The notes beneath the pieces are model-generated. The model saw only the letters and a list, made by a program, of their open reading frames with translations. It made no database searches and was not told the DNA's origin. Below are positions 32,922 to 41,459 of a stretch of 48,871 bases of DNA, piece after piece (within the stretch, counting starts at the first letter, position 1; each line of letters opens with the position of its first letter). The stretch lies in IMG/VR virus record IMGVR_UViG_3300033146_001132, positions 1 to 48,871 of that record. One strand, 5' to 3'. A program made the position numbers and the translations under genes. The stretch is from a virus.

Positions 32922-34936
32922 GCATTTAACTGGTAGATATTCATGAATACCCGATGACGTAGTTTTTCTGATTTTGATTCGATATCTGCCCCGAGGAAAT
33001 TGAGTATGTTCTGAGCGCCCCCTTTATTTGCATCGGCAGTAGCTCGAACGACTTGAGTTGTTTTTTGCTGTTCCTCCAGTGCCGCCATAGCAATCTCGTT
33101 ATTCTCCTGTTGAAGCTCAATGGCTTTCTGTTGCATTTCCAGCTTCCGCTTTTCCGCCTTTTCTTTCTTTTTTCGGTTGATATCTCTATTTTTCTCTGCT
33201 TTTTTCGCCCATTCCCGATCACGGATCTCTTTCACACGGGCACCTAGTTCATCCTGTTTAGCCTGTTGACTACCATCGACCGACCCCTCACCAACTCGAG
33301 ATCCAAAGTCATACGCCCAATCGAACATACCATCATACAATTTTTTCCCCCGTTTAATTGCGCCCGCAGGTGACATATCAATATTACTGACAGCGACAAC
33401 CATCTTACTCGATTTCTCTAACAGATTACGTGCCCTGTTTTGCATCTTAAGTGTCATGTTTTTAATGGTCTCGAATATATTTTTAGCACCATCATAAATA
33501 TCATCACCGAGCTTCTTCCACATATCACTATCCAACAGTTTGTCGAATTGGAGTTTGGTGGTGCTCCACACATCATCTACCAGATCGCCTATATATTCTA
33601 TGAATTTATAACCATATTGCCCCATTATATACCCAGCATCATACGCGATATCACCTTCTCTTAAGTATTGGATGACGTCAACCATAGAACCAAGCCACGG
33701 CATAAGACCGATACTACCCGACTGTTTGATACTAATAAGCCCCCCATCAATATCACCCGAGAAGATGGCACCAATACCACCAAACAGTAACGTGAAACTT
33801 TTCGCCAAATTTAGATTTGATAACCATTCTTTGAGACCCTGCATCATATTCGAGCTTTGTGACGCCTTCTGTGCCGACGTCATCTTGAAGTCCCTGAACA
33901 TATTAATGGCATCTGGGATGAATGACAATGCCGTCCCGTATGCTGGAACCATAACTAACAATCCCGCCGTTATATCCAACATACCCCCAATATAATCACC
34001 TTTATTGAATCGAGAAAATGCGAAAGCAAACGATATGATAGTCCCAAGTCCTGGGATTTTCCTAAATACTAACGAAGCCCCCTTCTTCCCACCTTTACCG
34101 ACCGCACCGATAGCGCTCATCAACTTACCAAAAATTCGACTTATTAACCCCTTACCCACTTTTATTTTTTTCGGCATGAATTTGGTCACCTTTGATTTGA
34201 AAAACGCAAAAACCCGCTTCCCTATTTTTTTGATATGGTCTTTAATGAAGACCCCGATCCCGTCGGGGAACAAACCACCAAGTCGTTTACCAATACTCTC
34301 AAACATTTTACGTGACATTTTGAAAAGACCAGCCCCCACAATTTTCAGGAGACCCTTATATTTATTATCATTTTTTATGCCATAAAAGATCGCCAACGCC
34401 CCCAACGCCGCCAAGGCAAGACCCCCGCCCAACATCCCAGACAGTTTGCCCATCAGACCCCCACCACCACCCCCACTCACCTCACGGCCACCATTCATTA
34501 TCTCACCCCCATGTTTACCCCTCACAAACATTCCCTCGAATAGATCAGGAATAATACCGACCAACTTCACATCAATAACCTTGTCTTTAGTGAGTTCGGT
34601 CTTAAACCCGCCACCAACTTCCTTATGTTTTGCCCCGCTATAACTACCATCATCGACAGAATCATCCGACGCGTTTTCGACAGATAACCCACCAGCACCC
34701 TCAACCCTATCCAAAAGTGAGTTGGCAACTTTTTCATACCTATCGGCCAGCCGTTTAGCTTTCAGTGGGTCTAGCTTAAATAAGTCTGCCACCTGAAGAT
34801 CACTGGTGTCCTTATTAAGTGATTTGAATTTGTCGAACATCGGTTTCAGTGCCTTCTCCATTTGAGTGGAGAAGTAACCATTTCCCTTATTATCGTCGAT
34901 AATATTGGCAATGTCGTTTAAGGTAATGTCCATCAT
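32918..34936 (-). CDS. tape measure protein, gp29-like position
   Basis: 672 residues. A helical N-terminus is followed by a glycine-rich hydrophobic stretch (GGGGGGLMGKLSGMLGGGLA onward, about 155-185), more hydrophobic segments (FAFAFSRFNKGDYIGGMLD; LLFGGIGAIFSGDIDGGL) and a basic coiled coil (AEKNRDINRKKKEKAEKRKL... ENNEIAMAALEEQQK, about 585-630). This is the usual composition of tape measure proteins. It is encoded opposite to its neighbours although its position matches gene 29. ATG 34936 or 34933 is the start; CATAATTA lies eight bases before 34936. Confidence 0.65.
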   Translation of the reverse strand: MMDITLNDIANIIDDNKGNGYFSTQMEKALKPMFDKFKSLNKDTSDLQVADLFKLDPLKAKRLADRYEKVANSLLDRVEGAGGLSVENASDDSVDDGSYSGAKHKEVGGGFKTELTKDKVIDVKLVGIIPDLFEGMFVRGKHGGEIMNGGREVSGGGGGGLMGKLSGMLGGGLALAALGALAIFYGIKNDNKYKGLLKIVGAGLFKMSRKMFESIGKRLGGLFPDGIGVFIKDHIKKIGKRVFAFFKSKVTKFMPKKIKVGKGLISRIFGKLMSAIGAVGKGGKKGASLVFRKIPGLGTIISFAFAFSRFNKGDYIGGMLDITAGLLVMVPAYGTALSFIPDAINMFRDFKMTSAQKASQSSNMMQGLKEWLSNLNLAKSFTLLFGGIGAIFSGDIDGGLISIKQSGSIGLMPWLGSMVDVIQYLREGDIAYDAGYIMGQYGYKFIEYIGDLVDDVWSTTKLQFDKLLDSDMWKKLGDDIYDGAKNIFETIKNMTLKMQNRARNLLEKSSKMVVAVSNIDMSPAGAIKRGKKLYDGMFDWAYDFGSRVGEGSVDGSQQAKQDELGARVKEIRDREWAKKAEKNRDINRKKKEKAEKRKLEMQQKAIELQQENNEIAMAALEEQQKTTQVVRATADANKGGAQNILNFLGADIESKSEKLRHRVFMNIYQLNA

Positions 34937-34944
34937 GCTTACTA

Positions 34945-34952
34945 TAATTATG
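34945..34952 (-). promoter_or_regulatory. late-type octamer CATAATTA (minus strand)
   Basis: Ends eight bases before the tape-measure ATG at 34936. Mirror-image arrangement with the octamer at 34960. Confidence 0.45.
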
Positions 34953-34959
34953 GGCTTGT

Positions 34960-34967
34960 TATAATTA
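34960..34967 (+). promoter_or_regulatory. late-type octamer TATAATTA
   Basis: Ends eight bases before ATG 34976 of the gp48/54-like gene. Confidence 0.5.
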
Positions 34968-34975
34968 AAGGCACG

Positions 34976-35791
34976 ATGGCAGATTTATTCACCGACCTCA
35001 TAGACAACAACCTCACGTTGCTGAACTACCACATTGCTACAAATTTCGACGATACCCTTAAATTGGAAGACTGTGATTCTACTATCTACGAGCAACCGTA
35101 TCAGTTTCACGTAGGTAAACCCTCGTTATTTGAAAATCAGCTTGGTTTTATGATCAAGACGATGAACTCAGAACAGTTCTCGATTGCACAGTCCGCTCGA
35201 TGGGTTGTTATCATAGAACCATATAACAAAGAAAATTTAATCAACGAAATACTCAAAACGTCATCACGAGAACTCGTTGACGGAGATGCTAATGGATGGA
35301 AATTCAATCGATCAACGGTCGAAATACTACTAGGCGAGTCAGCACAATCCACCATTGGGTGCATCTTTGCACTGAACGTGAACCAGTCTAGTGAGTCGCT
35401 GTCTACGAACCACGTCGGTGGAACGGGTGGTAGTATGCAGGGGTTCGTCAAAACCCCAATATCGACGGGGCGGGCTGATATGGCCGACCTTACAATGGTC
35501 TTCAAGGAGACTAACAGTTCATACACGGATTTTGTTCTGCGTCCATGGCTAACACTAACTGCACATAAAGGACTATTCGCTCGAAAACCCGAGGACGACA
35601 TCAAATCAAAAATCACCGTCATCAATATGGTCCCGTCACGGACTGGGCGAGTCGCTATAAGAAAAATATTCACCTATCACAACTGTGCTCCAATATCAAT
35701 TGGAGCCGAAGATCTAACTTATGATGCCCCAATAATGATTCAACGACAGGTGTCGTTTACATACTCACATTATACCGTTTCTGATAAATAG
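34976..35791 (+). CDS. baseplate tail-tube initiator, gp48/gp54-like
   Basis: 271 residues. The C-terminal two thirds have a tail-tube-type layout: MVFKETNSSYTDFVLRPWLT, SKITVINMVPSRTGRVAIRK, IFTYHNCAPISIGAEDLTYD (compare the '..HNCFP..I...DL.Y' pattern of tube-like baseplate proteins) and IQRQVSFTYSHYTV. In T4, gp48 and gp54 cap the hub and start tube polymerisation, and their genes follow gene 29, as here. Which of the two it represents cannot be decided. Confidence 0.6.
   Translation: MADLFTDLIDNNLTLLNYHIATNFDDTLKLEDCDSTIYEQPYQFHVGKPSLFENQLGFMIKTMNSEQFSIAQSARWVVIIEPYNKENLINEILKTSSRELVDGDANGWKFNRSTVEILLGESAQSTIGCIFALNVNQSSESLSTNHVGGTGGSMQGFVKTPISTGRADMADLTMVFKETNSSYTDFVLRPWLTLTAHKGLFARKPEDDIKSKITVINMVPSRTGRVAIRKIFTYHNCAPISIGAEDLTYDAPIMIQRQVSFTYSHYTVSDK
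35783..35790 (+). promoter_or_regulatory. late-type octamer GATAAATA
   Basis: Ends five bases before ATG 35796 and overlaps the previous stop codon. Confidence 0.55.
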
Positions 35792-35795
35792 AAAT

Positions 35796-36989
35796 ATGAG
35801 TAATACGATCATACGGGACCCATATGTTTACACCGAGCCTAATTTGGTGGTTGGGGTAGATTCGTCACCACAGGAGATAACCACGGGTAGGTTTTGTGAC
35901 GAACGAAATTCCAACACGGATCACGGGTCGTATCAGACATTTACGCCGTATTCATCAACGTCGATTGATATCAGTGGTAAACTACTAAACACCAAGTTCG
36001 AGAAATGTATATCAGAAGCATCTCGAACTACCATGGCCGTTTTTAAACACGCTAGTGATATTGAAGGAAATCAATATGTCCTATTAAAGGATACGTCATC
36101 ATATCCATTAATAAGCATGAGGCGTGATGCGATTGGTAGTTTACGTATATTCAATCAGGATGGGGATGAATATACGGAGGAGTTTTTAGGATTACAGTTA
36201 CCACTAAATGACACGGTGTTAGATGTTCAGGTGTTTAATTTTATTGTGGTTATTAGAACCGAGCATGGTATCCATGTAATGGATCTCCGAAAATCGAGGG
36301 ATTTTATTTACCACGCCGTTCAGACATTCTTCACCTCATGCTTTTATAAAAATGAATTATATATATTAGCAGACATCATCACCTATGACAAATTCGTATG
36401 TTACAAAGTGGAGGATAACACACTATCGCCAGTATCAAGCACCACTTATGTTTTGAGTGGTATTATCCAATCGGGTATATTATCCATATCGAGAAACTAC
36501 ATTAGAGTTGATTTTTTGACTAGTAAGGTAGTTTCGTTATTACCACCCTCCACCGACCCACCACCCCCAATAATATTTCCCCCATCAAATACCAAACACA
36601 CGGTAGCAATAGCCGAATTTAATATTAACGATATTGACCATGGGTGGGACGGGGCTTTGGTGGGTGAAGTCACTGATAGCACGATGCTCGGGTGTAGTAT
36701 TGGGGGTAATGGCAATAACCACGCCCATTATTACGAATCATTCGTGGACAATAACACGCCCGATATATCAAATTTCATATACGGTATCAGGTATGACTTC
36801 AGGCTACCATCATTTATGGACAATTCTGAGTGTGTGTCATATGCAGATGCTACATGGGATGACAATATATGGCGGAATGGTCAGGAATGGATCCCATGTG
36901 AGGAGTCAAGGATCATCACCTGTGGTTCATCAACCGACGAGGATTACGTTTTTGACGATCATACCGAAATAATCACCAAAACCAAATAA
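35796..36989 (+). CDS. unknown virion-type protein, 397 aa
   Basis: No family is recognised. The middle (about 60-250) consists of short strand repeats with I..M..D/Y..S patterns that could be a beta-propeller-like sheet. A proline-rich linker (LLPPSTDPPPPIIFPPSNTK, about 250-269) leads to an Asp/Asn-rich C-terminal domain with GNGNNHAHYYESF, again an HxH pair. Late-type octamer and location suggest a tail or baseplate component. Confidence 0.65.
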   Translation: MSNTIIRDPYVYTEPNLVVGVDSSPQEITTGRFCDERNSNTDHGSYQTFTPYSSTSIDISGKLLNTKFEKCISEASRTTMAVFKHASDIEGNQYVLLKDTSSYPLISMRRDAIGSLRIFNQDGDEYTEEFLGLQLPLNDTVLDVQVFNFIVVIRTEHGIHVMDLRKSRDFIYHAVQTFFTSCFYKNELYILADIITYDKFVCYKVEDNTLSPVSSTTYVLSGIIQSGILSISRNYIRVDFLTSKVVSLLPPSTDPPPPIIFPPSNTKHTVAIAEFNINDIDHGWDGALVGEVTDSTMLGCSIGGNGNNHAHYYESFVDNNTPDISNFIYGIRYDFRLPSFMDNSECVSYADATWDDNIWRNGQEWIPCEESRIITCGSSTDEDYVFDDHTEIITKTK

Positions 36990-36992
36990 TAG

Positions 36993-37020
36993 TTGCTAAT
37001 CAAACAGAATGTGCTAATAT
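36993..37020 (+). promoter_or_regulatory. promoter of the clamp-loader gene
   Basis: TTGCTA (36993-36998), 16 bases, TAATAT (37015-37020), in the same GTGCTAATATT context as the gp32 promoter. Confidence 0.6.
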
Positions 37021-37035
37021 TGAGTCGAACTCAAT
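37019..37035. promoter_or_regulatory. inverted repeat over the clamp-loader transcription start
   Basis: ATTGAGT (37019-37025), CGA, ACTCAAT (37029-37035): a perfect 7-bp inverted repeat starting inside the -10 box. This position suits a repressor operator better than an RNA hairpin. Confidence 0.55.
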
Positions 37036-37041
37036 CACACA

Positions 37042-37977
37042 ATGCAAGAATTACTAAATACACTATGGGTGGAAAAATACAGACCCACATCACTTAAGGA
37101 CGTCATTATCAATGATGACCTACGAAAGAAGCTGGAGTCTTTTAAAGAATCACAAGTCATCCCTAATATGTTGTTTGTCGGCACTGCGGGCATTGGTAAG
37201 ACGTCAACCGCTCGAATTATTACTAACGAGATTCTTGACTGCGAAACACTAACACTGAACGCGTCAGACGAAGGAGGTATTGATATTGTGCGTGGGAAAG
37301 TCAAGTCATTTGCATCATCGGCCTCATTTGACGGGAAGATTAAAGTTATTATAATGGGTGAGGCAGATGGACTCACCACACAAGCACAAAACTCACTCAA
37401 TGAGATAATCGAAGACACACACGGCTCAACTCGATTTATTTTTACCGTGAATGATGTGTCGAAACTCACTGCACCTATTGTGAGTCGATTCCAGCGCTTC
37501 GATATAACCTTTAGCCTTCGCGAATATATTACCCACTTATTCGGAATAACGACTAAGGAATCGATTACCATCGAAGATATGATCGAATTCAAACAGATGT
37601 GTATGAAAATGTATCCAGATTTCAGAGGAGGTATTAATAAAATCCAACAGAACACACTGGGTGGTGTGTTCAGGGTGGCTGAATGCGATGATTTGTCATT
37701 CACAAAATCGCTGATGACTATGATCTCAACGGGAACCCCCGAAGAGGCTCGCTCATTATATATCGAAAACTCCCATGAATATGGATGCTTCAGTGAGTTG
37801 ATATCAAGTATGGCTGATTATGTTTATGCTAACATGGTAGCGTCAGAGGCTCGCAAACTTGTTAAGATATTTAATCGCTTTGCGGTGCAGGACACACAGG
37901 TTTCTGACAGAGAATTGAATTTTTATGTAATGGTTGTCAACCTTTATGAAACCATTAGGGAGTTCAAAGCTTCTTAA
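37042..37977 (+). CDS. 44: clamp-loader ATPase subunit, gp44/RFC-like
   Basis: AAA+ ATPase that opens the sliding clamp. LWVEKYRPTSLKDVI (8-22), Walker A GTAGIGKTS (47-55), NASDEGGIDIVRG and FASSASFDGKIKVII align with T4 gp44 (NGSDCKIDFVRG; FASAASFDGRQKVIV). An SRF motif with arginine finger R149 (SRC in T4) follows. The Walker B position reads IIMGEAD: Gly106 replaces the metal-binding Asp, while Glu107 is kept. 311 aa (T4 319). The small subunit gp62 is not recognised nearby. Its end overlaps a convergent gene by 14 bases. Confidence 0.92.
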   Translation: MQELLNTLWVEKYRPTSLKDVIINDDLRKKLESFKESQVIPNMLFVGTAGIGKTSTARIITNEILDCETLTLNASDEGGIDIVRGKVKSFASSASFDGKIKVIIMGEADGLTTQAQNSLNEIIEDTHGSTRFIFTVNDVSKLTAPIVSRFQRFDITFSLREYITHLFGITTKESITIEDMIEFKQMCMKMYPDFRGGINKIQQNTLGGVFRVAECDDLSFTKSLMTMISTGTPEEARSLYIENSHEYGCFSELISSMADYVYANMVASEARKLVKIFNRFAVQDTQVSDRELNFYVMVVNLYETIREFKAS

Positions 37978-38416
37978 ACTCCAAATCCTTTGTTTTTTTG
38001 GGAGTGGTAACTGCAAACTCATCACCACTCTTAACCAATACCTCGGGATCACCATCACGATCTTCTTTGCTTTTGTATTTCCAATCATCGGGGATCGATG
38101 GTGGTATATTATAACCAATCACCTCAAGATATTCAGCGGGGATCGTGATCTTTTTTGAAAAGATACCACTCGCGGTTTCAATACCCACGACACAAGAGAA
38201 TGACGAAGGTTTACCCCCTCGATTAGTTTCGCCCGATACAATCTCAAGCACTTTTAGATTCCGATCACATTTTTGAAATTCCTCGAAATCGTTTTTATAG
38301 GTGGGACTAACATCGTCTTTCATGTTCTTGACGATTTTAACATAATCCAGAACAACAATACCTCCGTGGTTTAAGCGACTCATTGCGTGTTCGAAAAGTG
38401 TGGAAAAATGACTCAT
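37964..38416 (-). CDS. unknown 150-aa protein
   Basis: No family is recognised. MSHFSTLFEHAMSRLNHGGI at the N-terminus, then SSFSCVVGIETASGIFSKKI, ending basic (TPKKTKDLEFKKL). The late-type octamer ACTAATTA lies five bases before the start. Converges on gp44 with a 14-base overlap, so late antisense transcription over the end of gp44 is possible. Confidence 0.7.
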   Translation of the reverse strand: MSHFSTLFEHAMSRLNHGGIVVLDYVKIVKNMKDDVSPTYKNDFEEFQKCDRNLKVLEIVSGETNRGGKPSSFSCVVGIETASGIFSKKITIPAEYLEVIGYNIPPSIPDDWKYKSKEDRDGDPEVLVKSGDEFAVTTPKKTKDLEFKKL

Positions 38417-38421
38417 GTCTT

Positions 38422-38429
38422 TAATTAGT
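38422..38429 (-). promoter_or_regulatory. late-type octamer ACTAATTA (minus strand)
   Basis: Reads ACTAATTA then AAGAC then ATG (38416). Confidence 0.4.
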
Positions 38430-38446
38430 CAAATCTCATATTTTAT

Positions 38447-38477
38447 TTGACTATCCAGCGTGTTATGATAATATATA
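38447..38477 (+). promoter_or_regulatory. promoter of the metallophosphoesterase gene
   Basis: TTGACT (38447-38452), 16 bases, TAATAT (38469-38474). The octamer AATATATA (38470-38477) ends five bases before ATG 38483. Confidence 0.6.
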
Positions 38478-38482
38478 GTTAT

Positions 38483-39793
38483 ATGGAACCTAAGAAGTCG
38501 ACCCACGCAAAAGAAGGAACTCAAGTATTTGACATTCTACAAGCTATTATCGTTAACGGGGTAACGGGTGAATCATTCACTGACATATCCGACACCCTAT
38601 ACCGTTGGTATAATATCGAAGTGAACCGACGGAGAATCAGTGAAGTTATCACCAAATACAATAATGGTGGTTATTTTTTCATGGAGGAGTCCGTGAGTGA
38701 TACTGGAAGAATTTATCCAATCACTATTACGAAGGAGGACACGGATAACCACACACACACCCCGACCCCAGAGAACGACCCCGATCAAACGCTCATGACA
38801 TTTCATGATCACTGCCGTGCCGAGGGGATTGAGCCGTCGAATACGACGGGTGGGTGGATTAAAACAAAAAATCTATCGGTTCGGATTAAAGAGGAGGAAG
38901 TGGATGCTAGTAAAGAGTTGACCGATCTATTATTGGTGGCCAAAGAGCGTCTCGTGGATGCGTTCTGGGAGACAACGCCATCAAAACCACAACCCACCGA
39001 CGGCGAGCGGGTTGGTGTTGTGCATCTGGCTGACCTACATATTGGAGCATACGTAACCAACTTAGTCAAAACACCAGATTATAATTTGGATATTCTGAAG
39101 GAAAAATTGCTCAGAGCGGCGACCGCAGTAAATGGGATGAGGTTTGACGACGTTCATGTGAAACTTTACGGAGACCTCATCGAGTCTTTCAGTGGGGTCA
39201 ACCACAAGAACACATGGAAAGAACTCGAGCAGGGTATTTATGGTGTGGAAGCGGTCAAGATTGTAGTTGACGTGATTGATAATTTCTTCCTGAAGCATAT
39301 CAATAACGTTGTTAGGATTACCATGATCGGGGGGAACCATGATCGGGTTACACAGAACAACGTCGAGGATAGCAAAGGTGGTGTGTCTGACCTCGTGGCG
39401 TTCTGTCTCCGCCTTATTGGATATGATGTAGAATTTAATCCGCTGGTCATCTCCGAGGAAATCGACGGAATCCAGTATATTATGTTGCATGGGGATAAGG
39501 GTATTTCTAAGCGACCAACCAAAGAAATTATTTGGGATTACGGTAAACAGGGTATTTTCAATTATGTGTTAGAGGGTCACCTCCATAGTCGGATACAGCG
39601 ATTGACCACAAAAGCGGCTGACTCATTTAGAGTGATCACCGACGATTCCATTGACTGCCGACGTCAGGTGCTACCATCGATTTTCACGGGGAATAGCTAT
39701 TCAGATGACAATAATTGGTTCTCCACCTCGGGCATCGTTATCACTCAAAATAATGGATATGGCGTCCCGACGGTGGTAGACGTCCCAGTCTAA
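38483..39793 (+). CDS. winged-helix plus metallophosphoesterase fusion
   Basis: 436 residues. Residues 10-70 (QVFDILQAIIVNGVTGESFT ... VNRRRISEVITKYNNGGYFF) look like a winged helix. From about 160 onward is a calcineurin-like phosphoesterase with a complete metal site: HLADLHIG, YGDLIE, GGNHDR, LHGDKG and GHLHS. This is separate from the gp47-like gene and not a duplicate of it. A DNA-directed nuclease or phosphatase is plausible. ATG 38483 is chosen over a TTG at 38447, which is the -35 box itself. Confidence 0.75.
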   Translation: MEPKKSTHAKEGTQVFDILQAIIVNGVTGESFTDISDTLYRWYNIEVNRRRISEVITKYNNGGYFFMEESVSDTGRIYPITITKEDTDNHTHTPTPENDPDQTLMTFHDHCRAEGIEPSNTTGGWIKTKNLSVRIKEEEVDASKELTDLLLVAKERLVDAFWETTPSKPQPTDGERVGVVHLADLHIGAYVTNLVKTPDYNLDILKEKLLRAATAVNGMRFDDVHVKLYGDLIESFSGVNHKNTWKELEQGIYGVEAVKIVVDVIDNFFLKHINNVVRITMIGGNHDRVTQNNVEDSKGGVSDLVAFCLRLIGYDVEFNPLVISEEIDGIQYIMLHGDKGISKRPTKEIIWDYGKQGIFNYVLEGHLHSRIQRLTTKAADSFRVITDDSIDCRRQVLPSIFTGNSYSDDNNWFSTSGIVITQNNGYGVPTVVDVPV

Positions 39794-39825
39794 GGAAATA
39801 TTTCATCAAAAACCAATACATGCAG

Positions 39826-39833
39826 TATAAATA
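39826..39833 (+). promoter_or_regulatory. late promoter TATAAATA
   Basis: Exact consensus ending five bases before ATG 39839. Confidence 0.7.
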
Positions 39834-39838
39834 ATGGT

Positions 39839-41446
39839 ATGTCTTATGAGCTTACCGTCAATCGACCATCGGGGTATTTGGGTTTAACGTCATTTCAATT
39901 TTCGACCAACTATCCAGATGCAAAGATTTTTGATTTTGGTGATGGGACCACCATTCTAACTAATGATAATATAGTAGATCATGTGTATACGAAGAGTGGG
40001 GAATTTTTAGTATCGATTCGCCCCGAATGTTCTAAATATAATACACGAGATATGGTTTTGGTCGTGACTGTCGCGCCATTTGTCGAGAATGAGATCGAAA
40101 TAACAAAAGCACCGTTGAGTGGTTATTCATCGATTGAGGATGGTGAGCGGTTTAATGTCAGTGTTCGCACTAATTGCGAACCACCAATAACTGTTCGTCT
40201 TGAAGTGGATGGCAGTAGCTCCAAAGAAATTATTGATGGTGGAGTCAGGGATAATTGCCAACCTGCCCACTATTTCTTTTCGTCCGAGGGGGTTGATGAG
40301 TTCGGGACGGTGTCAATTAGTGATGTTAATGAGATTGAAATGAACGGTAATGTGGTTGGATGGTCGACTGATTTTTGCTTTGGTTTTTATGATGATGTCG
40401 CGGGTAATGTTGACATAACGACCACACTGGACGTTGGATGCGATCTTGAATTTATTTCTGATGGAGACACCGACTTTTATGAATGCCTCCAAGTCGACGG
40501 CGATGACATTACGTCATTTTTTACAAACAATACGCCCAAATCCGACCCACCGAATATGTCTGACGATCGCGTGTATGGTAAATACCAAACTTATGATACG
40601 ATCATGGATTTATCAGATGTCCAATTTAGATTAAATGAGTGTGTGGCCGTTCAGGAAGACACTGACGTTAAGGATGTGTTTAATTCGTTTGTGGCTGGTG
40701 GTATTAGATGGCGAACACCATACCCCCCGAAATCAAGAAGAGCGCTCACACGAGAATATTATCAGGGTCGGGATATGCGTGATTATGCGTCGTTTGTTGG
40801 TTCTAGGGATGCTGTCACTGGTGATTATACTTTTACTGTCGAATATTCGGCTTGGATTGACCCCGAGGCTCAGTCTAGTAGTGGTGCTGTTAACAACGTG
40901 ACACTAACATTCACATTGAAGCGATGCGATGATTGTTGTGGTGCTATAGACCCAGTCGAAACTAACAAAGTCGATGTGTATATTGGTATGTGGTATGGTA
41001 TGGTTGCAGTGCATGAACCAACACACGAACGCCCGCTTGCTATCGATGACACCATCCAAGTCCAGTATCCAGCAGGATCAGGACAGACCTATTTTGCCAA
41101 CCCACACGGGGCAATTCCAGTATATCCGATAGGTGGTATTGGAGACTCATTTGATCCGTTTCATAACCCCGTTGAGTGGGATATTCCACTCAAAAAAATA
41201 TATGCTGATGAAATTTATAATGTGAACGGTGGGGAATGTTTATCACATATGCTATCTGCTGGAGATGAGCTGGCGACAGAGCTACCATTTGGCTCCCAAC
41301 CCCCACCAGACACAGATATTCAGGATAACGCGACTATTGCCAACGTGCAGGGTCCAGCCTCGGCTGATTTCAGGTATATCAATTGGGTGTATTATTATAC
41401 GAAGCACAACTGGGTCGATAATATGGTTGACAATGAAATAGGATAG
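39839..41446 (+). CDS. virion protein with N-terminal PKD-type domain
   Basis: 535 residues. Residues 20-75 form a PKD/Ig-like unit (FQFSTNYPDAKIFDFGDGTT, then VDHVYTKSGEFLVSI: the FGDG and HxYxxxGxxxVxI hallmarks). The remainder is beta-rich, with Cys pairs (KRCDDCCGA) and a C-terminal aromatic stretch (FRYINWVYYYTKHNW). PKD domains in phage tails usually serve as spacers or adhesion modules. The specific role is unknown. Late promoter. Confidence 0.7.
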   Translation: MSYELTVNRPSGYLGLTSFQFSTNYPDAKIFDFGDGTTILTNDNIVDHVYTKSGEFLVSIRPECSKYNTRDMVLVVTVAPFVENEIEITKAPLSGYSSIEDGERFNVSVRTNCEPPITVRLEVDGSSSKEIIDGGVRDNCQPAHYFFSSEGVDEFGTVSISDVNEIEMNGNVVGWSTDFCFGFYDDVAGNVDITTTLDVGCDLEFISDGDTDFYECLQVDGDDITSFFTNNTPKSDPPNMSDDRVYGKYQTYDTIMDLSDVQFRLNECVAVQEDTDVKDVFNSFVAGGIRWRTPYPPKSRRALTREYYQGRDMRDYASFVGSRDAVTGDYTFTVEYSAWIDPEAQSSSGAVNNVTLTFTLKRCDDCCGAIDPVETNKVDVYIGMWYGMVAVHEPTHERPLAIDDTIQVQYPAGSGQTYFANPHGAIPVYPIGGIGDSFDPFHNPVEWDIPLKKIYADEIYNVNGGECLSHMLSAGDELATELPFGSQPPPDTDIQDNATIANVQGPASADFRYINWVYYYTKHNWVDNMVDNEIG

Positions 41447-41454
41447 CATATATA
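41447..41454 (+). promoter_or_regulatory. late-type octamer CATATATA
   Basis: Ends five bases before ATG 41460. The same ATATATAGTTATATG string precedes the start at 38483. Confidence 0.45.
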
Positions 41455-41459
41455 GTTAT

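Noticed and set aside
33672-34643. Plus-strand ORFs opposite the tape-measure gene (33672, 34005, 34446)
   Set aside because: Proline-rich mirror frames of a Gly-rich hydrophobic gene; no starts with octamers and no family features.
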